A stretch of 38,250 nucleotides of DNA. Origin: an uncultured Flavobacteriaceae bacterium (GTDB lineage: Bacteria > Bacteroidota > Bacteroidia > Flavobacteriales > Flavobacteriaceae). The position numbers and the translations under genes are program-made. Of the stretch, positions 1-7,258 are shown in pieces. The number at the start of each line of letters is the position of its first letter. Within the stretch, counting starts at the first letter, position 1. The notes under the pieces are model-generated. The model ran no database searches, was not told where the DNA came from, and worked only from the letters and a program-made list of their open reading frames with translations. The DNA lies in assembly GCA_938029725.1 (NCBI GenBank), contig CALHGE010000049.1, positions 1 to 38,250 on the forward strand, read 5' to 3'.

Positions 1-58
1 AAATCGCACCTTTTGTAAAGAGTTCATTCTTCGTATTTATGTTAGATAAAAAAATTAC

Positions 59-1648
59 TTAAGTTTTTAAAAGCCCCTTCGCCTCCCTATGAATCCGCTC
101 AAAATTCTCTTGAAGCTCATCTTTTAGATTCCGATCTGGCGAGGGCAATTGCCTTTCAATCTTGGGCACTTTAAACTGCACCTTTTTATCCTTCCCATCA
201 GCCAATACTACAAAAGCACCTTGTTTCAACCCATAGAATACATCTGCACGAGTCTTTGCTACTTCTCGCTCCCCTTTGGTCACACGAGTATCAAAGTCCA
301 AGTTATAGCCTTTATTCTCGCTTCTGGTCTCTCGCTTCACAATTTCAAAAAAACGTTCATAGTATTTGGCGGTGTCAGGGTCGTTAGCCTTCCCAAAAAA
401 CTGATAGGATAGGTTACTCAAAATAGCCTTACTTCCCATTGGCCCATACATCATATCGTTTTGAATTTTATCTTGTAATACATATACTGTCGCAATATCA
501 TAGCTCCGTAAGGTAGCGGGAATTCGATGCATGTTTAGGAGTCGTAGTGTTGCAGCTTCTTCCATCAACAGAAAAGAATGATTGCGTTTGCGAACACTCA
601 TTTGTTTGGTAATCGTATGTATGATAGTTGCGATAACGGGAGAAAGTGAGGTTTCGATTTTTGGATTATTGACGACTGCAACCACCGCCAAACTATTGGG
701 GTCGTTGATATTCAAATTGATTTCATCTTCGGATAGCGCCATAAAGATACGCTGCGTACTGATCTTCTTAAAAGCATTGGCAAGGGTGCTTTTTACACCA
801 GCCGTTTGACGCTCCGACCCTATACCGCTAATAAAAGCATCCGCCATCGCTTTAGAGGTCGTATTCTCAGATAGAAATTTAATAAGCGACTTGGTATCTA
901 AATGCTGATATAGCGCTATTAGATGTGGTAAAGTACAGGCATCTTCAAAATCCGTTTTCAGACGCCAAATCATTCCGCCTATCAAACCTTCTACCACATC
1001 GTTAAAAAAACGAGTCGTTGCATTCATATTATTATCCTTTTGTTCCAGTAAATTTTCAACAAGTACACGAGAAACCTCATTGACACTTTCTTCATCAGGG
1101 AGGTATCTCGGAGCAATCGGATTGACCTTGTTATAAATGGTATCAAAAGAAATAATTTGAAAAGGAACTTCCCCTTTACTAAATAATGGATAAGCCATTT
1201 CGGTTATTTCAAAGTCCTTATAGTCGTAGATGACTCCACTAAAATTCCATTGACTGAAATGGTTTAACAAGGGGTGCACGACACTTTCTGTTTTACCGCT
1301 TCCCGCAGCCCCAATAATAGCAATACCTCTTCGAATATTTTCCAAAATCACCTTTCCTTTGGACACTTGTAGTCTGACTTTATATTTACTTGTGGTTTTT
1401 GCAGCCTCATTTTTTGGAAAGAACACATAACAAAGGATATTGATAAATTGCAAGGGCAATCCGATTTGCAAAAGTACCAGCAGAAACTGTTCTTCATGGG
1501 GTGCCTTAGACCATGCCCAAATAAGACCAAGCATAATCAAGACGATATTCGCAAAGAATCCTCCTTTGATAAAACGCACCAATAAAAGGCAGAGACCACT
1601 TCCAAAAAAAAGACTTAAAGCGACTACTATGACTTTCATCTTTTCCAT
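59..1648 (-). CDS. Type IV coupling protein, TraG/VirD4-like (MobC type)
   Basis: This is an ATPase that would link the relaxase-DNA complex to a conjugation channel at the inner membrane. The 529-residue protein has two or three hydrophobic stretches in residues 5-75, then a Walker A motif GAAGSGKT at 113-120 and a Walker B-like FLLMEEA at 359-365. The C-terminal part is typical of TraG/TraD-like proteins (VYVLQDKIQNDMMYG). It is shorter than the TraG proteins of large Bacteroides conjugative transposons, which fits the smaller MobC-type coupling proteins of mobilizable elements. The start is the first ATG, 9 bp downstream of the relaxase stop, so the two are very likely co-transcribed. It is the last gene visible on this side of the element. 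Family assignment is firm; self-transmission versus mobilization cannot be decided here. Confidence 0.9.
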   Translation of the reverse strand: MEKMKVIVVALSLFFGSGLCLLLVRFIKGGFFANIVLIMLGLIWAWSKAPHEEQFLLVLLQIGLPLQFINILCYVFFPKNEAAKTTSKYKVRLQVSKGKVILENIRRGIAIIGAAGSGKTESVVHPLLNHFSQWNFSGVIYDYKDFEITEMAYPLFSKGEVPFQIISFDTIYNKVNPIAPRYLPDEESVNEVSRVLVENLLEQKDNNMNATTRFFNDVVEGLIGGMIWRLKTDFEDACTLPHLIALYQHLDTKSLIKFLSENTTSKAMADAFISGIGSERQTAGVKSTLANAFKKISTQRIFMALSEDEINLNINDPNSLAVVAVVNNPKIETSLSPVIATIIHTITKQMSVRKRNHSFLLMEEAATLRLLNMHRIPATLRSYDIATVYVLQDKIQNDMMYGPMGSKAILSNLSYQFFGKANDPDTAKYYERFFEIVKRETRSENKGYNLDFDTRVTKGEREVAKTRADVFYGLKQGAFVVLADGKDKKVQFKVPKIERQLPSPDRNLKDELQENFERIHREAKGLLKT

Positions 1649-1657
1649 AACTTAATT

Positions 1658-2677
1658 TTAAATTCCTATTGAACCTGCTTCCATAGCCTTCTGAATTCCT
1701 CTTCTCAGGCGATGAAAAACTTTTAGGGCTAATTGTACTTTATTGGTTGGTATCGAAGGAACACGCATTCCAGTTTTAGAAAGTAGTTTCAATGCCAAAG
1801 CCTTTTCAGAAGTTGGAAGATTTCCTAAAAGCATCCGAAACAACATCGGGTTCTTGACCAAAGATTTTTTAGCGGTATAGGTTTCTACAAAGTTGCGTTC
1901 GTATTTAAATAATCTATCGAAGATCTTTTCCGATTTCTCATAAAATTCATCGCGATGAAATCCCCGTTGTACTTTCTTTCCGTGCATTTCTACTTCGGAA
2001 GCTTTGTACTTAGATCCAGGAGAAAGACTAAAGGTATTGGTCATATCTTTTCGACTAACGATGATATGGATATGGGATTGATTCCCTTCCTTCTTCATTC
2101 CTGCTACTATCATCTTAGCATTAATTTGATGTGGAGCTTCATTTTGTAATTGTTTGATTTCCGCTTTGAGTTTTTTGATGTTTCCAACCAATTCTCCACG
2201 CATCACTTTTCGGATATCGTTCTCTAGTTTGGCGATACGTTTTCGATATGGGGCGTTCTCGACTACTTCTTTTTCAAAACCACGATAAGTGCGTTCGTGT
2301 TCTATTTTGGCATAGTATTTTATTTGATCAACAGTAATGGGTTTATCTCGATAAAAGGAGTCCGCATAGCACTTCATCAACTCACGGGTATAAGCTTTTA
2401 ATGCCACAGGATTGTTTGCTATTTTTTTAAGTTCTCGCTGGCTCGGACTGATCACGATGGAATAAAATTTAGGCTCTCTTTTTTTTAGTTTAGCGGTATT
2501 GGAATCGATTTCAGAAATGACTTTTTCAGAAGAAATTTGGTCCTCTGATTGGTTAAAAAAGGACTCTTGATTTTCTTGTTCCAAACCTTCATTTTCCTTA
2601 TTCAAATAGGCGACATAATCGGACACGCTATTCGAGTAGCCTTGCCCTAATTTCTGTGGTGTAATTGCGATGTACAT
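1658..2677 (-). CDS. Relaxase, MobB/DUF5712-like
   Basis: This probable relaxase would nick the transfer origin and lead the strand into the recipient. The 339-residue protein begins with MYIAITPQKLGQGYSNSVSDY, typical of the Bacteroidota DUF5712/MobB group. It has an HxH metal-binding pair in the string SHIHIIVSRKD (H202 and H204), which matches the HUH motif. A charged stretch at about 140-180 looks like a coiled coil. The candidate catalytic tyrosine cannot be pinned down by eye. It sits 3 bp after the BfmA-like gene and 9 bp before the coupling protein gene, the usual order of a mobilization module. The family call rests on remembered sequence features, not a search. Confidence 0.85.
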   Translation of the reverse strand: MYIAITPQKLGQGYSNSVSDYVAYLNKENEGLEQENQESFFNQSEDQISSEKVISEIDSNTAKLKKREPKFYSIVISPSQRELKKIANNPVALKAYTRELMKCYADSFYRDKPITVDQIKYYAKIEHERTYRGFEKEVVENAPYRKRIAKLENDIRKVMRGELVGNIKKLKAEIKQLQNEAPHQINAKMIVAGMKKEGNQSHIHIIVSRKDMTNTFSLSPGSKYKASEVEMHGKKVQRGFHRDEFYEKSEKIFDRLFKYERNFVETYTAKKSLVKNPMLFRMLLGNLPTSEKALALKLLSKTGMRVPSIPTNKVQLALKVFHRLRRGIQKAMEAGSIGI

Positions 2678-2680
2678 TTA

Positions 2681-3244
2681 TTAATCTTTTAATGCTTGTT
2701 TGAAACGTGCAAGTTCCTCCGAGGTAATTTCTATTTTTAGAAAGCCCTTCCCAAATCGGTTGTTGACCGGTTCAACTTTGTCTAATACATATTGGAAACG
2801 GTCTTTAGTTTCCCTTAATTTTCGATTCGCCCTATCGTACTTTATTCTCGAAACACTTGTGTTTTCCTTCCTGAATTTGGCGGAATCTGAATCTGGTTTT
2901 TCAGCTTCTAACAACTTGGGCTGGTATGTTTTGTTTTCCTCTTCAAATAGTGACCTGAGCATCGTTTCGATATTGGTCAAGGGAATATACTGTGCCTTTT
3001 CTATGGACTTTGAAATTGCAATCGAAGCCTCAATCCGCTTTCGATTTACCTCTTGCCCTGCACTCAGGTCTTTGGAAAAACGTTGGTGTGGAGAATAGTT
3101 GTGCCATTCAAAAAAGTCTATCATTACTGTCATAGCTTCCGCATGAGAACGTGCTATTTTTTTGGAAAAGACGCGAAACCTTCTGGCTACTTCTGTCCTT
3201 ACATTGATGTTCGCATAATCGTATGTGTACTTCTTCTTTCTCAT
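2681..3244 (-). CDS. BfmA/BtgA-like mobilization accessory protein
   Basis: This 187-residue basic protein starts MRKKKYTYDYANINVRTEVARRF and includes a SHAEAMTVMIDFFEWHN segment, which resembles the BfmA/BtgA family. Members are thought to bind near oriT and help the relaxase assemble the relaxosome. The N-terminal 60 residues could form a ribbon-helix-helix-like DNA-binding region, and the rest is largely charged helix. The next gene downstream is the relaxase, 3 bp away, so the two are translationally close. The 384-bp non-coding stretch just upstream has several hairpins and is the obvious place for its target site. Identification is by overall pattern and position; no catalytic motif is expected. 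Confidence 0.75.
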   Translation of the reverse strand: MRKKKYTYDYANINVRTEVARRFRVFSKKIARSHAEAMTVMIDFFEWHNYSPHQRFSKDLSAGQEVNRKRIEASIAISKSIEKAQYIPLTNIETMLRSLFEEENKTYQPKLLEAEKPDSDSAKFRKENTSVSRIKYDRANRKLRETKDRFQYVLDKVEPVNNRFGKGFLKIEITSEELARFKQALKD

Positions 3245-3628
3245 GTTTTTGTGCCAAATATTTTCTATGTTTTCAGAGGTCTTAGCGTTTTTTAAGCCAA
3301 ACTATTTTGACTTTTCGGTTTCAAAACAGTTTCGAAAATAATTCAAGTCACTCATTTTCAATAGTTTGAATTAAAAATTAAATAACATAACATCGCTTTA
3401 GCGTGTTATCCTCTTGCTATTCCTTTTTCCCCCGCAGGGGAAAAAATAAATACCTTTCCCTCAAGGTAAAGGCTCTTTCAAACGCAACCCTTTAAAACCA
3501 TTATTTTAAGAATCTAAATAGCGAGCTTTTACCGATTATTCAGTCATTCTTAAAAAGGCTTGAATTATCCCCAAAAGAAAAAGTGCAACTTTTACAAGTC
3601 GCCCTTTTTCTAAAATTCTAGTTTTGTT
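3245..3628. other. Intergenic stretch, candidate oriT region
   Basis: This 384-bp gap lies between the mobilization genes and the small upstream genes of the element. It holds three successive hairpins (3387-3409, 3424-3445, 3451-3468) described separately, and no convincing gene. Position directly upstream of the BfmA-like and relaxase genes is the usual place for a transfer origin and for the promoter of the mob operon. The oriT role is inferred from position and structure only. Confidence 0.4.
3387..3468. repeat. Three tandem hairpins upstream of mob genes
   Basis: The first hairpin is ATAACA-T-CGC / TTTA / GCG-TGTTAT (3387-3409, one bulged T). The second is a perfect 9-bp stem TTTTTCCCC / CGCA / GGGGAAAAA (3424-3445). 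The third is TACCTT / TCCCTC / AAGGTA (3451-3468). None has the stem-then-T-run order of a terminator on either strand. Closely spaced inverted repeats next to relaxase genes are typical of oriT, but a nic site cannot be recognised. Confidence 0.55.
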
Positions 3629-3820
3629 TTATATATTAAAAATGAATTTGTATAGATTTCTAATAGCTTCTTCCTCTAAAAGCGCATCGTATTCCATTTG
3701 ATTATGGACCGCATACATACGAAGTTCTTTTCCATGACGCTCTTCAATTTCGATTATAGATTGTTTCAAAAGTTGTTCTTGGGTTTCCCCATCCAAGTTG
3801 TTATAATTTAGGTATACCAT
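3629..3820 (-). CDS. Small conserved-looking protein of unknown function
   Basis: This 63-residue acidic protein (MVYLNYNNLDGETQEQLLKQ at its start) has no recognisable domain or membrane segment. Its middle (IIEIEERHGKELRMYAV) is probably helical. It starts 17 bp after the stop of the RadC-like gene on the same strand, so it probably belongs to the same transcript. Lack of overlap with other genes and a sensible protein-like composition support it being real. I do not recognise the family. Confidence 0.55.
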   Translation of the reverse strand: MVYLNYNNLDGETQEQLLKQSIIEIEERHGKELRMYAVHNQMEYDALLEEEAIRNLYKFIFNI

Positions 3821-3837
3821 GATTTTCGGATTTGAAT

Positions 3838-4287
3838 TTACAAGATGCCTTCATCTGCAAAACTGTAGTAGTTTCCATCGGGTACAATAATCAAATGGTC
3901 GAGTACTTTAATGTCTAAAAGCTCGGCAGCCTTTTTAATTTTTTGTGTTATTAGCCTGTCTGCTTCACTAGCTTTCAATGTTCCGCTCGGGTGATTATGG
4001 GTTAAGATTATCGCCACAGAAAGGGACTTTAAAACAACCGCAAAAAGAATTCGTAAATCAACCAAAGTTCCTGTTAGCCCCCCTTTAGATAATTGATAAA
4101 TACCTTTTACCTTATTGTTATTATTCAGCAGGACAATCTTAAAAGATTCATGTACTTGTATGGTCTGTTTGTCCCAATGCTCAAACAACATTTGTGCAGC
4201 ATCTTTAGAGGACGATATCTTTTGCCAAAAAGGCGAAGGTATGCGTTCAGTGTAGCTTATTCGTATTTCGTTAACTTTGTCTTTCAT
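3838..4287 (-). CDS. RadC/JAB-domain protein
   Basis: This 149-residue protein consists almost only of the RadC JAB (MPN+) domain. The JAMM zinc motif is complete: HNHPSG at 97-102 followed by D110 (with H97, H99, S101 as expected positions). Stand-alone RadC-like proteins are very common on mobile elements of Bacteroidota. Despite the name, a DNA-repair role is not established, and a metalloprotease or nuclease-associated activity has been suggested for the fold. The helix-hairpin-helix N-terminal domain of chromosomal RadC is missing, as is usual for element-borne copies. It lies between the SSB gene and the small unknown gene on the same strand. Confidence 0.88.
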   Translation of the reverse strand: MKDKVNEIRISYTERIPSPFWQKISSSKDAAQMLFEHWDKQTIQVHESFKIVLLNNNNKVKGIYQLSKGGLTGTLVDLRILFAVVLKSLSVAIILTHNHPSGTLKASEADRLITQKIKKAAELLDIKVLDHLIIVPDGNYYSFADEGIL

Positions 4288-4373
4288 TGCGTATTAATTT
4301 ATGTTAGTAGTAATGAAAAAGAGGGCAGAACTTTTGCGAGAGATGCCCTCTTTAATTTTAAATAATTAAGACA

Positions 4374-4727
4374 TTAGGCTGCTTTGTTTTCGTTCTTAGC
4401 ACCTAGCAATAAAACTTCGCTTACAATCACTTCCGTGATGTATCGTTTCTCACCTTCTTTAGTCTCATAACTTCGAGAAGTCAATTTACCTTCGATGGCA
4501 ATCTCCTTTCCTTTGCCTGTATATTTTTCGATAATCTCGGCGGTCTTATTCCATGCTACTAAATTATGCCAGTCCGTACTTTGCACTTTCTCGCCACTTG
4601 CATTCTTGTAGTTCTCATTGGTAGCCAATGAAAAACGGATTACTTTTTTACCGCTTTCTAAAACGGTCATTTCAGGATCGTTTCCCACGTTGCCAATCAA
4701 TTGTACTTTGTTTTTTAGATTACTCAT
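4374..4727 (-). CDS. ssb: Single-stranded DNA-binding protein
   Basis: This OB-fold SSB would coat single-stranded DNA during replication or conjugative transfer of the element. From the chosen ATG (4727) it is 117 residues starting MSNLKNKVQLIGNVGNDPEM, the typical SSB opening, with the conserved STDWHNLVAWNKTAE and GKGKEIAIEGKL segments. It ends in GAKNENKAA and lacks the acidic DDDIPF-like tail used by chromosomal SSBs to recruit partners. The frame stays open upstream to an ATG at 4904, giving a lysine-rich 59-residue extension. I prefer the internal start because it matches the family N-terminus exactly. It is 86 bp upstream of the RadC-like gene. Confidence 0.88.
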   Translation of the reverse strand: MSNLKNKVQLIGNVGNDPEMTVLESGKKVIRFSLATNENYKNASGEKVQSTDWHNLVAWNKTAEIIEKYTGKGKEIAIEGKLTSRSYETKEGEKRYITEVIVSEVLLLGAKNENKAA

Positions 4728-4904
4728 AATTGAAATATTTAAAGGATTTATAATTGTATCACCCGAACCCTTCGAGTGATTTTTGAATGATTTACTTATT
4801 ATATCTAGAGCGTTTTTCCCTTTTTTTGTTTTTAACTTTTGTTCCGCTTCTTTTTTGTTGATTCTGTATGATTTCATGATTTCTGTTTTTGATTTACTTC
4901 CCAT

Positions 4905-5430
4905 AGTGCCGTCGCGATTCCCTTTTTTGATGCTGTACTTGATTCAATATCCGAGGTTGGTAAGACGTATAAAAAAGAGACCCGACAGGGCCTGATTTAT
5001 GCCGTTATCCAAGAACGGATATTGTTATTTTGCTATCAGAAAAAAGGGGGTTAGGCGGGACGGTAAGGGAATCTAAAAGGGGGAGTGGGAGTACAGACTC
5101 AACAGGAAGTGGAATAAAATGCAAATACGAATTACAGAAAGGTAGTTGCGCCCTATTCTATTTTTGTTTTACGCTTATCTTTCCGAACGCTACAAAAATG
5201 GAACAGGGACCACGCGCAGTTAAGCTATGGTAAGATTTGGGGATTTAACTCTTCACTTTGAAAATCTATAAAAGATTTATTACTCGATTTCTAATACTAT
5301 TTGGGGGTAAAAGAAGCTATTTGGAGATTGAAATGTTAAAGTTTGCTAAAAAAACGAAAAGTGTGCAAAAAGTGTGCAATTTTTAAAACGTAAAAAGCCT
5401 TCACTTTCGTGAAGGCTTATGTTTACTGGG
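4905..5430. other. Element end / junction region without a convincing gene
   Basis: This stretch between the SSB gene and tRNA-Val holds an inverted pair CAATATCCG (4945-4953) and CGGATATTG (5016-5024), with a smaller CCGTT/AACGG hairpin at 5002-5018. It also holds a G-rich patch at 5036-5115 and a tandem GTGTGCA pair near 5360-5380. The end of the element should lie in its right part, but no att repeat can be proven because the other end is outside the window. A 67-codon open frame at 5030-5233 is probably not a gene. Confidence 0.4.
5393..5420 (-). terminator. Terminator of tRNA-Val(UAC)
   Basis: On the minus strand a stem AAGCCTTCAC with loop GAAA and GTGAAGGCTT is followed by a short T-run. 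It lies about 11 bp beyond the 3' end of the minus-strand tRNA, as expected for an intrinsic terminator. The hairpin is intact even though the mobile element lies directly beyond it. Confidence 0.8.
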
Positions 5431-5505
5431 TGGGCCCTGAAGGATTCGAACCTTCGACCCCCTGCTTGTAAGGCAGGTGCTCTGAACCAACTGAGCTAAG
5501 AGCCC
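5431..5505 (-). tRNA. tRNA-Val (anticodon UAC)
   Basis: On the minus strand the acceptor arm GGGCTCT pairs with AGGGCCC (one G-U), followed by discriminator A. The D-arm contains AGCTCAGTTGG, the anticodon stem is CCTGC/GCAGG with loop CTTACAA (anticodon TAC, reading valine GUA/GUG), and the T-loop is GGTTCGAATCC-like. The 3' CCA is not encoded (next bases are CCC). A good promoter lies just upstream and a terminator just downstream, so it should be functional. It borders the mobile element on its 3' side, which is the usual side for integration at tRNA genes. Confidence 0.95.
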
Positions 5506-5506
5506 T

Positions 5507-5816
5507 AAATTAGGGATTGCAAATATAGAATAGTTTTGCATACTCCAAAAGAAAAATCAATAAAAAATACAGCTTTATTTCATTTGGTTCTGTAGCTCCT
5601 AAATTGAGGTAAAAAATAGTTTCATAGGCCCTAAGCGGCATTTTTTAATAATTGATTTCATATTTATTTCTATTCGCCTAAACTAGAGGTCTTTGTGTGC
5701 AGTTTTGGCTGTGAGTGAGTTTTTATTTGGGTCAGCAATACAGCGCTATAAAACCTGAAGAGGGCCTGAAATAAGTTTTTATAACACTAAATAAGTTCTA
5801 CCTTAGCGCTCTTCTA
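5507..5816. other. Intergenic region between the two valine tRNAs
   Basis: This 310-bp gap holds the minus-strand tRNA promoter at 5520-5548. Upstream of the plus-strand tRNA only a weak -7-like TACCTTAG (near 5799-5806) is seen. No protein gene or repeat is evident in the rest. Confidence 0.5.
5520..5548 (-). promoter_or_regulatory. Promoter of tRNA-Val(UAC), Bacteroidota type
   Basis: Read on the minus strand there is TTG, an 18-nt spacer, then TATATTTG. This is a perfect match to the Bacteroidota consensus TTG-N17-23-TAnnTTTG. The -7 box ends 15 bp before the mature tRNA 5' end. Confidence 0.75.
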
Positions 5817-5891
5817 GGGTCATTAGCTCAGTTGGTTTAGAGCGCTGCCTTGACAGGGCAGAGGTCGTTGGTTCGAATCCAATATGACCCA
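5817..5891 (+). tRNA. tRNA-Val (anticodon GAC)
   Basis: The acceptor arm GGGTCAT pairs with ATGACCC, followed by discriminator A. The anticodon stem is CTGCC/GGCAG with loop TTGACAG, so the anticodon is GAC, which reads valine codons GUC and GUU. The T-arm has GGTTCGAATCC. It is the isoacceptor partner of the UAC tRNA transcribed away from it on the other strand; together they can read all valine codons. GAC is easily misread as aspartate, whose anticodon is GUC. Confidence 0.95.
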
Positions 5892-5914
5892 CAACAATTT
5901 TTCTTCTTAAGAGA

Positions 5915-7192
5915 CTATAGCAGGTCTAAAATTCGTTCTAAGGCCATTCCTCTCGAACCTTTAATTAATAGCGTTCCTTTGCCCTTCAAGGGGTTATTTT
6001 CAAGGTAATTCGCGACCGCATCGAACGATTTGAATGTTTTATTAGAAGTGATAATACTATTAAAATTCTCTCCAATTAAATAGACATCCGAAAAGTTAAG
6101 TTCCGCTGCTAGATTTGCTATGTTCGCATGCTCCAGAGGGGCAGTTTCGCCCAACTCAAACATATCTCCTAAGAAAGCAATTTTTTGTTCTCCTTCAATA
6201 GCGTTAAGATTTTTAAGTGCTGCCTCCATACTGGTTGGGTTCGCATTGTAGGCATCTAAAATTATTCGATATCCGTTTTTTTCTATAATCTGCGAACGAT
6301 TATTTTCAGGAACATATGACTCGATGGCAGCTTTTATATCTTGTATAGGAACCCCAAAATATTTGCCTATAAGTACCGCAATGGCGCAATTTGTAAAATT
6401 ATAACTTCCTATTAATTGCGAGTTTATAGTACTACCTTCTACTTTGATTGCTACAAAAGGATTGGCTCCTAAAAATTCTATTTTGTAGAACTGCTGCTTT
6501 TCTGTGCTGAAGCCGAACTTCTTGATATAGCTTCCTAGTTTCTCTATTTGAATAGGATCATCTGCGTTTAAGAAAACGTTTTGTTTATTGGATAGTAAAT
6601 AATCGTACAATTCACTTTTCCCTTTAATAACGCCCTGTTCACTTCCAAAGCCTTCAAGATGTGCTTTTCCGAAATTAGTGATATAGCCAAAATCTGGTTG
6701 AGCAATTTCACTTAAGAACTCGATTTCTTTTTGATGATTAGCGCCCATTTCTACGACGGCGATCTCGGTATCTGCTTGTATCGATAACAAGGTAAGAGGA
6801 ACGCCAATATGGTTGTTGAGGTTGCCGACCGTGGCTATGGTTTTATACTTTTTTAAAAGTACGGTATTGATTAATTCTTTGCTTGTGGTTTTGCCATTGC
6901 TACCGGTCAGGCCGATAACTTTTGCCCTGCTCTGATTGCGGTGGTAGGTGGCTAATTCTTGAAGTGTTTTTAGCACATCGTCTACAAGAATATAGGAAGC
7001 TGATTCAACATGCGCTTTTTCATCGATTATGGCATACTTGGCCCCCTGATGTAGTGCCTGTGAAGCGAACTTATTTCCATTAAAATTCTCGCCTTTGAGG
7101 GCGAAAAAAATACACCCTTTAGTTATATTTCGGGTGTCTGTACAAACCTTTGGGAACGCTAAAAATATAGAATGTAGATCGGCTATTTTCAT
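5915..7192 (-). CDS. murF: UDP-N-acetylmuramoyl-tripeptide--D-Ala-D-Ala ligase
   Basis: MurF adds D-Ala-D-Ala to the UDP-MurNAc-tripeptide, the last cytoplasmic step of peptidoglycan precursor synthesis. The protein has the Mur ligase N-terminal part (VCTDTRNITKGCIFFALKGE), the ATP-binding loop GLTGSNGKTTSKE, the central segments VVEMGANHQKEIEFL and NFGKAHLEGFGS, and the C-terminal ILDAYNANPTSMEAAL typical of MurF. I chose the start at MKIADLHSIF (425 residues) rather than an upstream ATG at 7222, because that matches the family and the extra residues overlap the hairpin behind gldJ. It follows gldJ on the same strand, a common flavobacterial arrangement, but a terminator-like hairpin lies between them. 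Confidence 0.93.
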   Translation of the reverse strand: MKIADLHSIFLAFPKVCTDTRNITKGCIFFALKGENFNGNKFASQALHQGAKYAIIDEKAHVESASYILVDDVLKTLQELATYHRNQSRAKVIGLTGSNGKTTSKELINTVLLKKYKTIATVGNLNNHIGVPLTLLSIQADTEIAVVEMGANHQKEIEFLSEIAQPDFGYITNFGKAHLEGFGSEQGVIKGKSELYDYLLSNKQNVFLNADDPIQIEKLGSYIKKFGFSTEKQQFYKIEFLGANPFVAIKVEGSTINSQLIGSYNFTNCAIAVLIGKYFGVPIQDIKAAIESYVPENNRSQIIEKNGYRIILDAYNANPTSMEAALKNLNAIEGEQKIAFLGDMFELGETAPLEHANIANLAAELNFSDVYLIGENFNSIITSNKTFKSFDAVANYLENNPLKGKGTLLIKGSRGMALERILDLL

Positions 7193-7205
7193 AAAACAAA
7201 AGTAT

Positions 7206-7240
7206 AAAAAAAGCCCCGACATAACTGTCGAGGCTTTTTA
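7206..7240 (-). terminator. Terminator-like hairpin between gldJ and murF
   Basis: Stem AAAAAGCC(C)CGAC, loop ATAACT, GTCG(A)GGCTTTTT, with A-runs on one side and T-runs on the other, so it can act on both strands. It starts about 20 bp past the gldJ stop on the minus strand and ends just before murF. Some read-through, or a murF promoter inside this gap, must feed murF. Confidence 0.75.
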
Positions 7241-7258
7241 TCTTTTATCAAGCAATTT

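Noticed and set aside
3424..3445. CCCC/GGGG hairpin as a terminator
   Set aside because: The runs of T and A are inside the stem and no T-run follows on either strand; placed between genes of one strand in the mob region, oriT or regulation fits better.
4945..5024. CAATATCCG/CGGATATTG pair as an element end repeat
   Set aside because: It is an inverted pair 62 bp apart inside the non-coding stretch upstream of ssb, more likely a transcript structure or binding site; ends of tyrosine-recombinase elements are direct repeats.
5030..5233. 67-codon plus-strand open frame in the element-tRNA junction
   Set aside because: Low-complexity Gly/Ser start, no domain, overlap with G-rich repeats and no promoter; could be conserved in related elements but nothing here supports it.
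5817..5891. tRNA-Asp reading of the plus-strand tRNA
   Set aside because: The loop TTGACAG places GAC as the anticodon, which decodes valine GUC/GUU; aspartate would need GTC.
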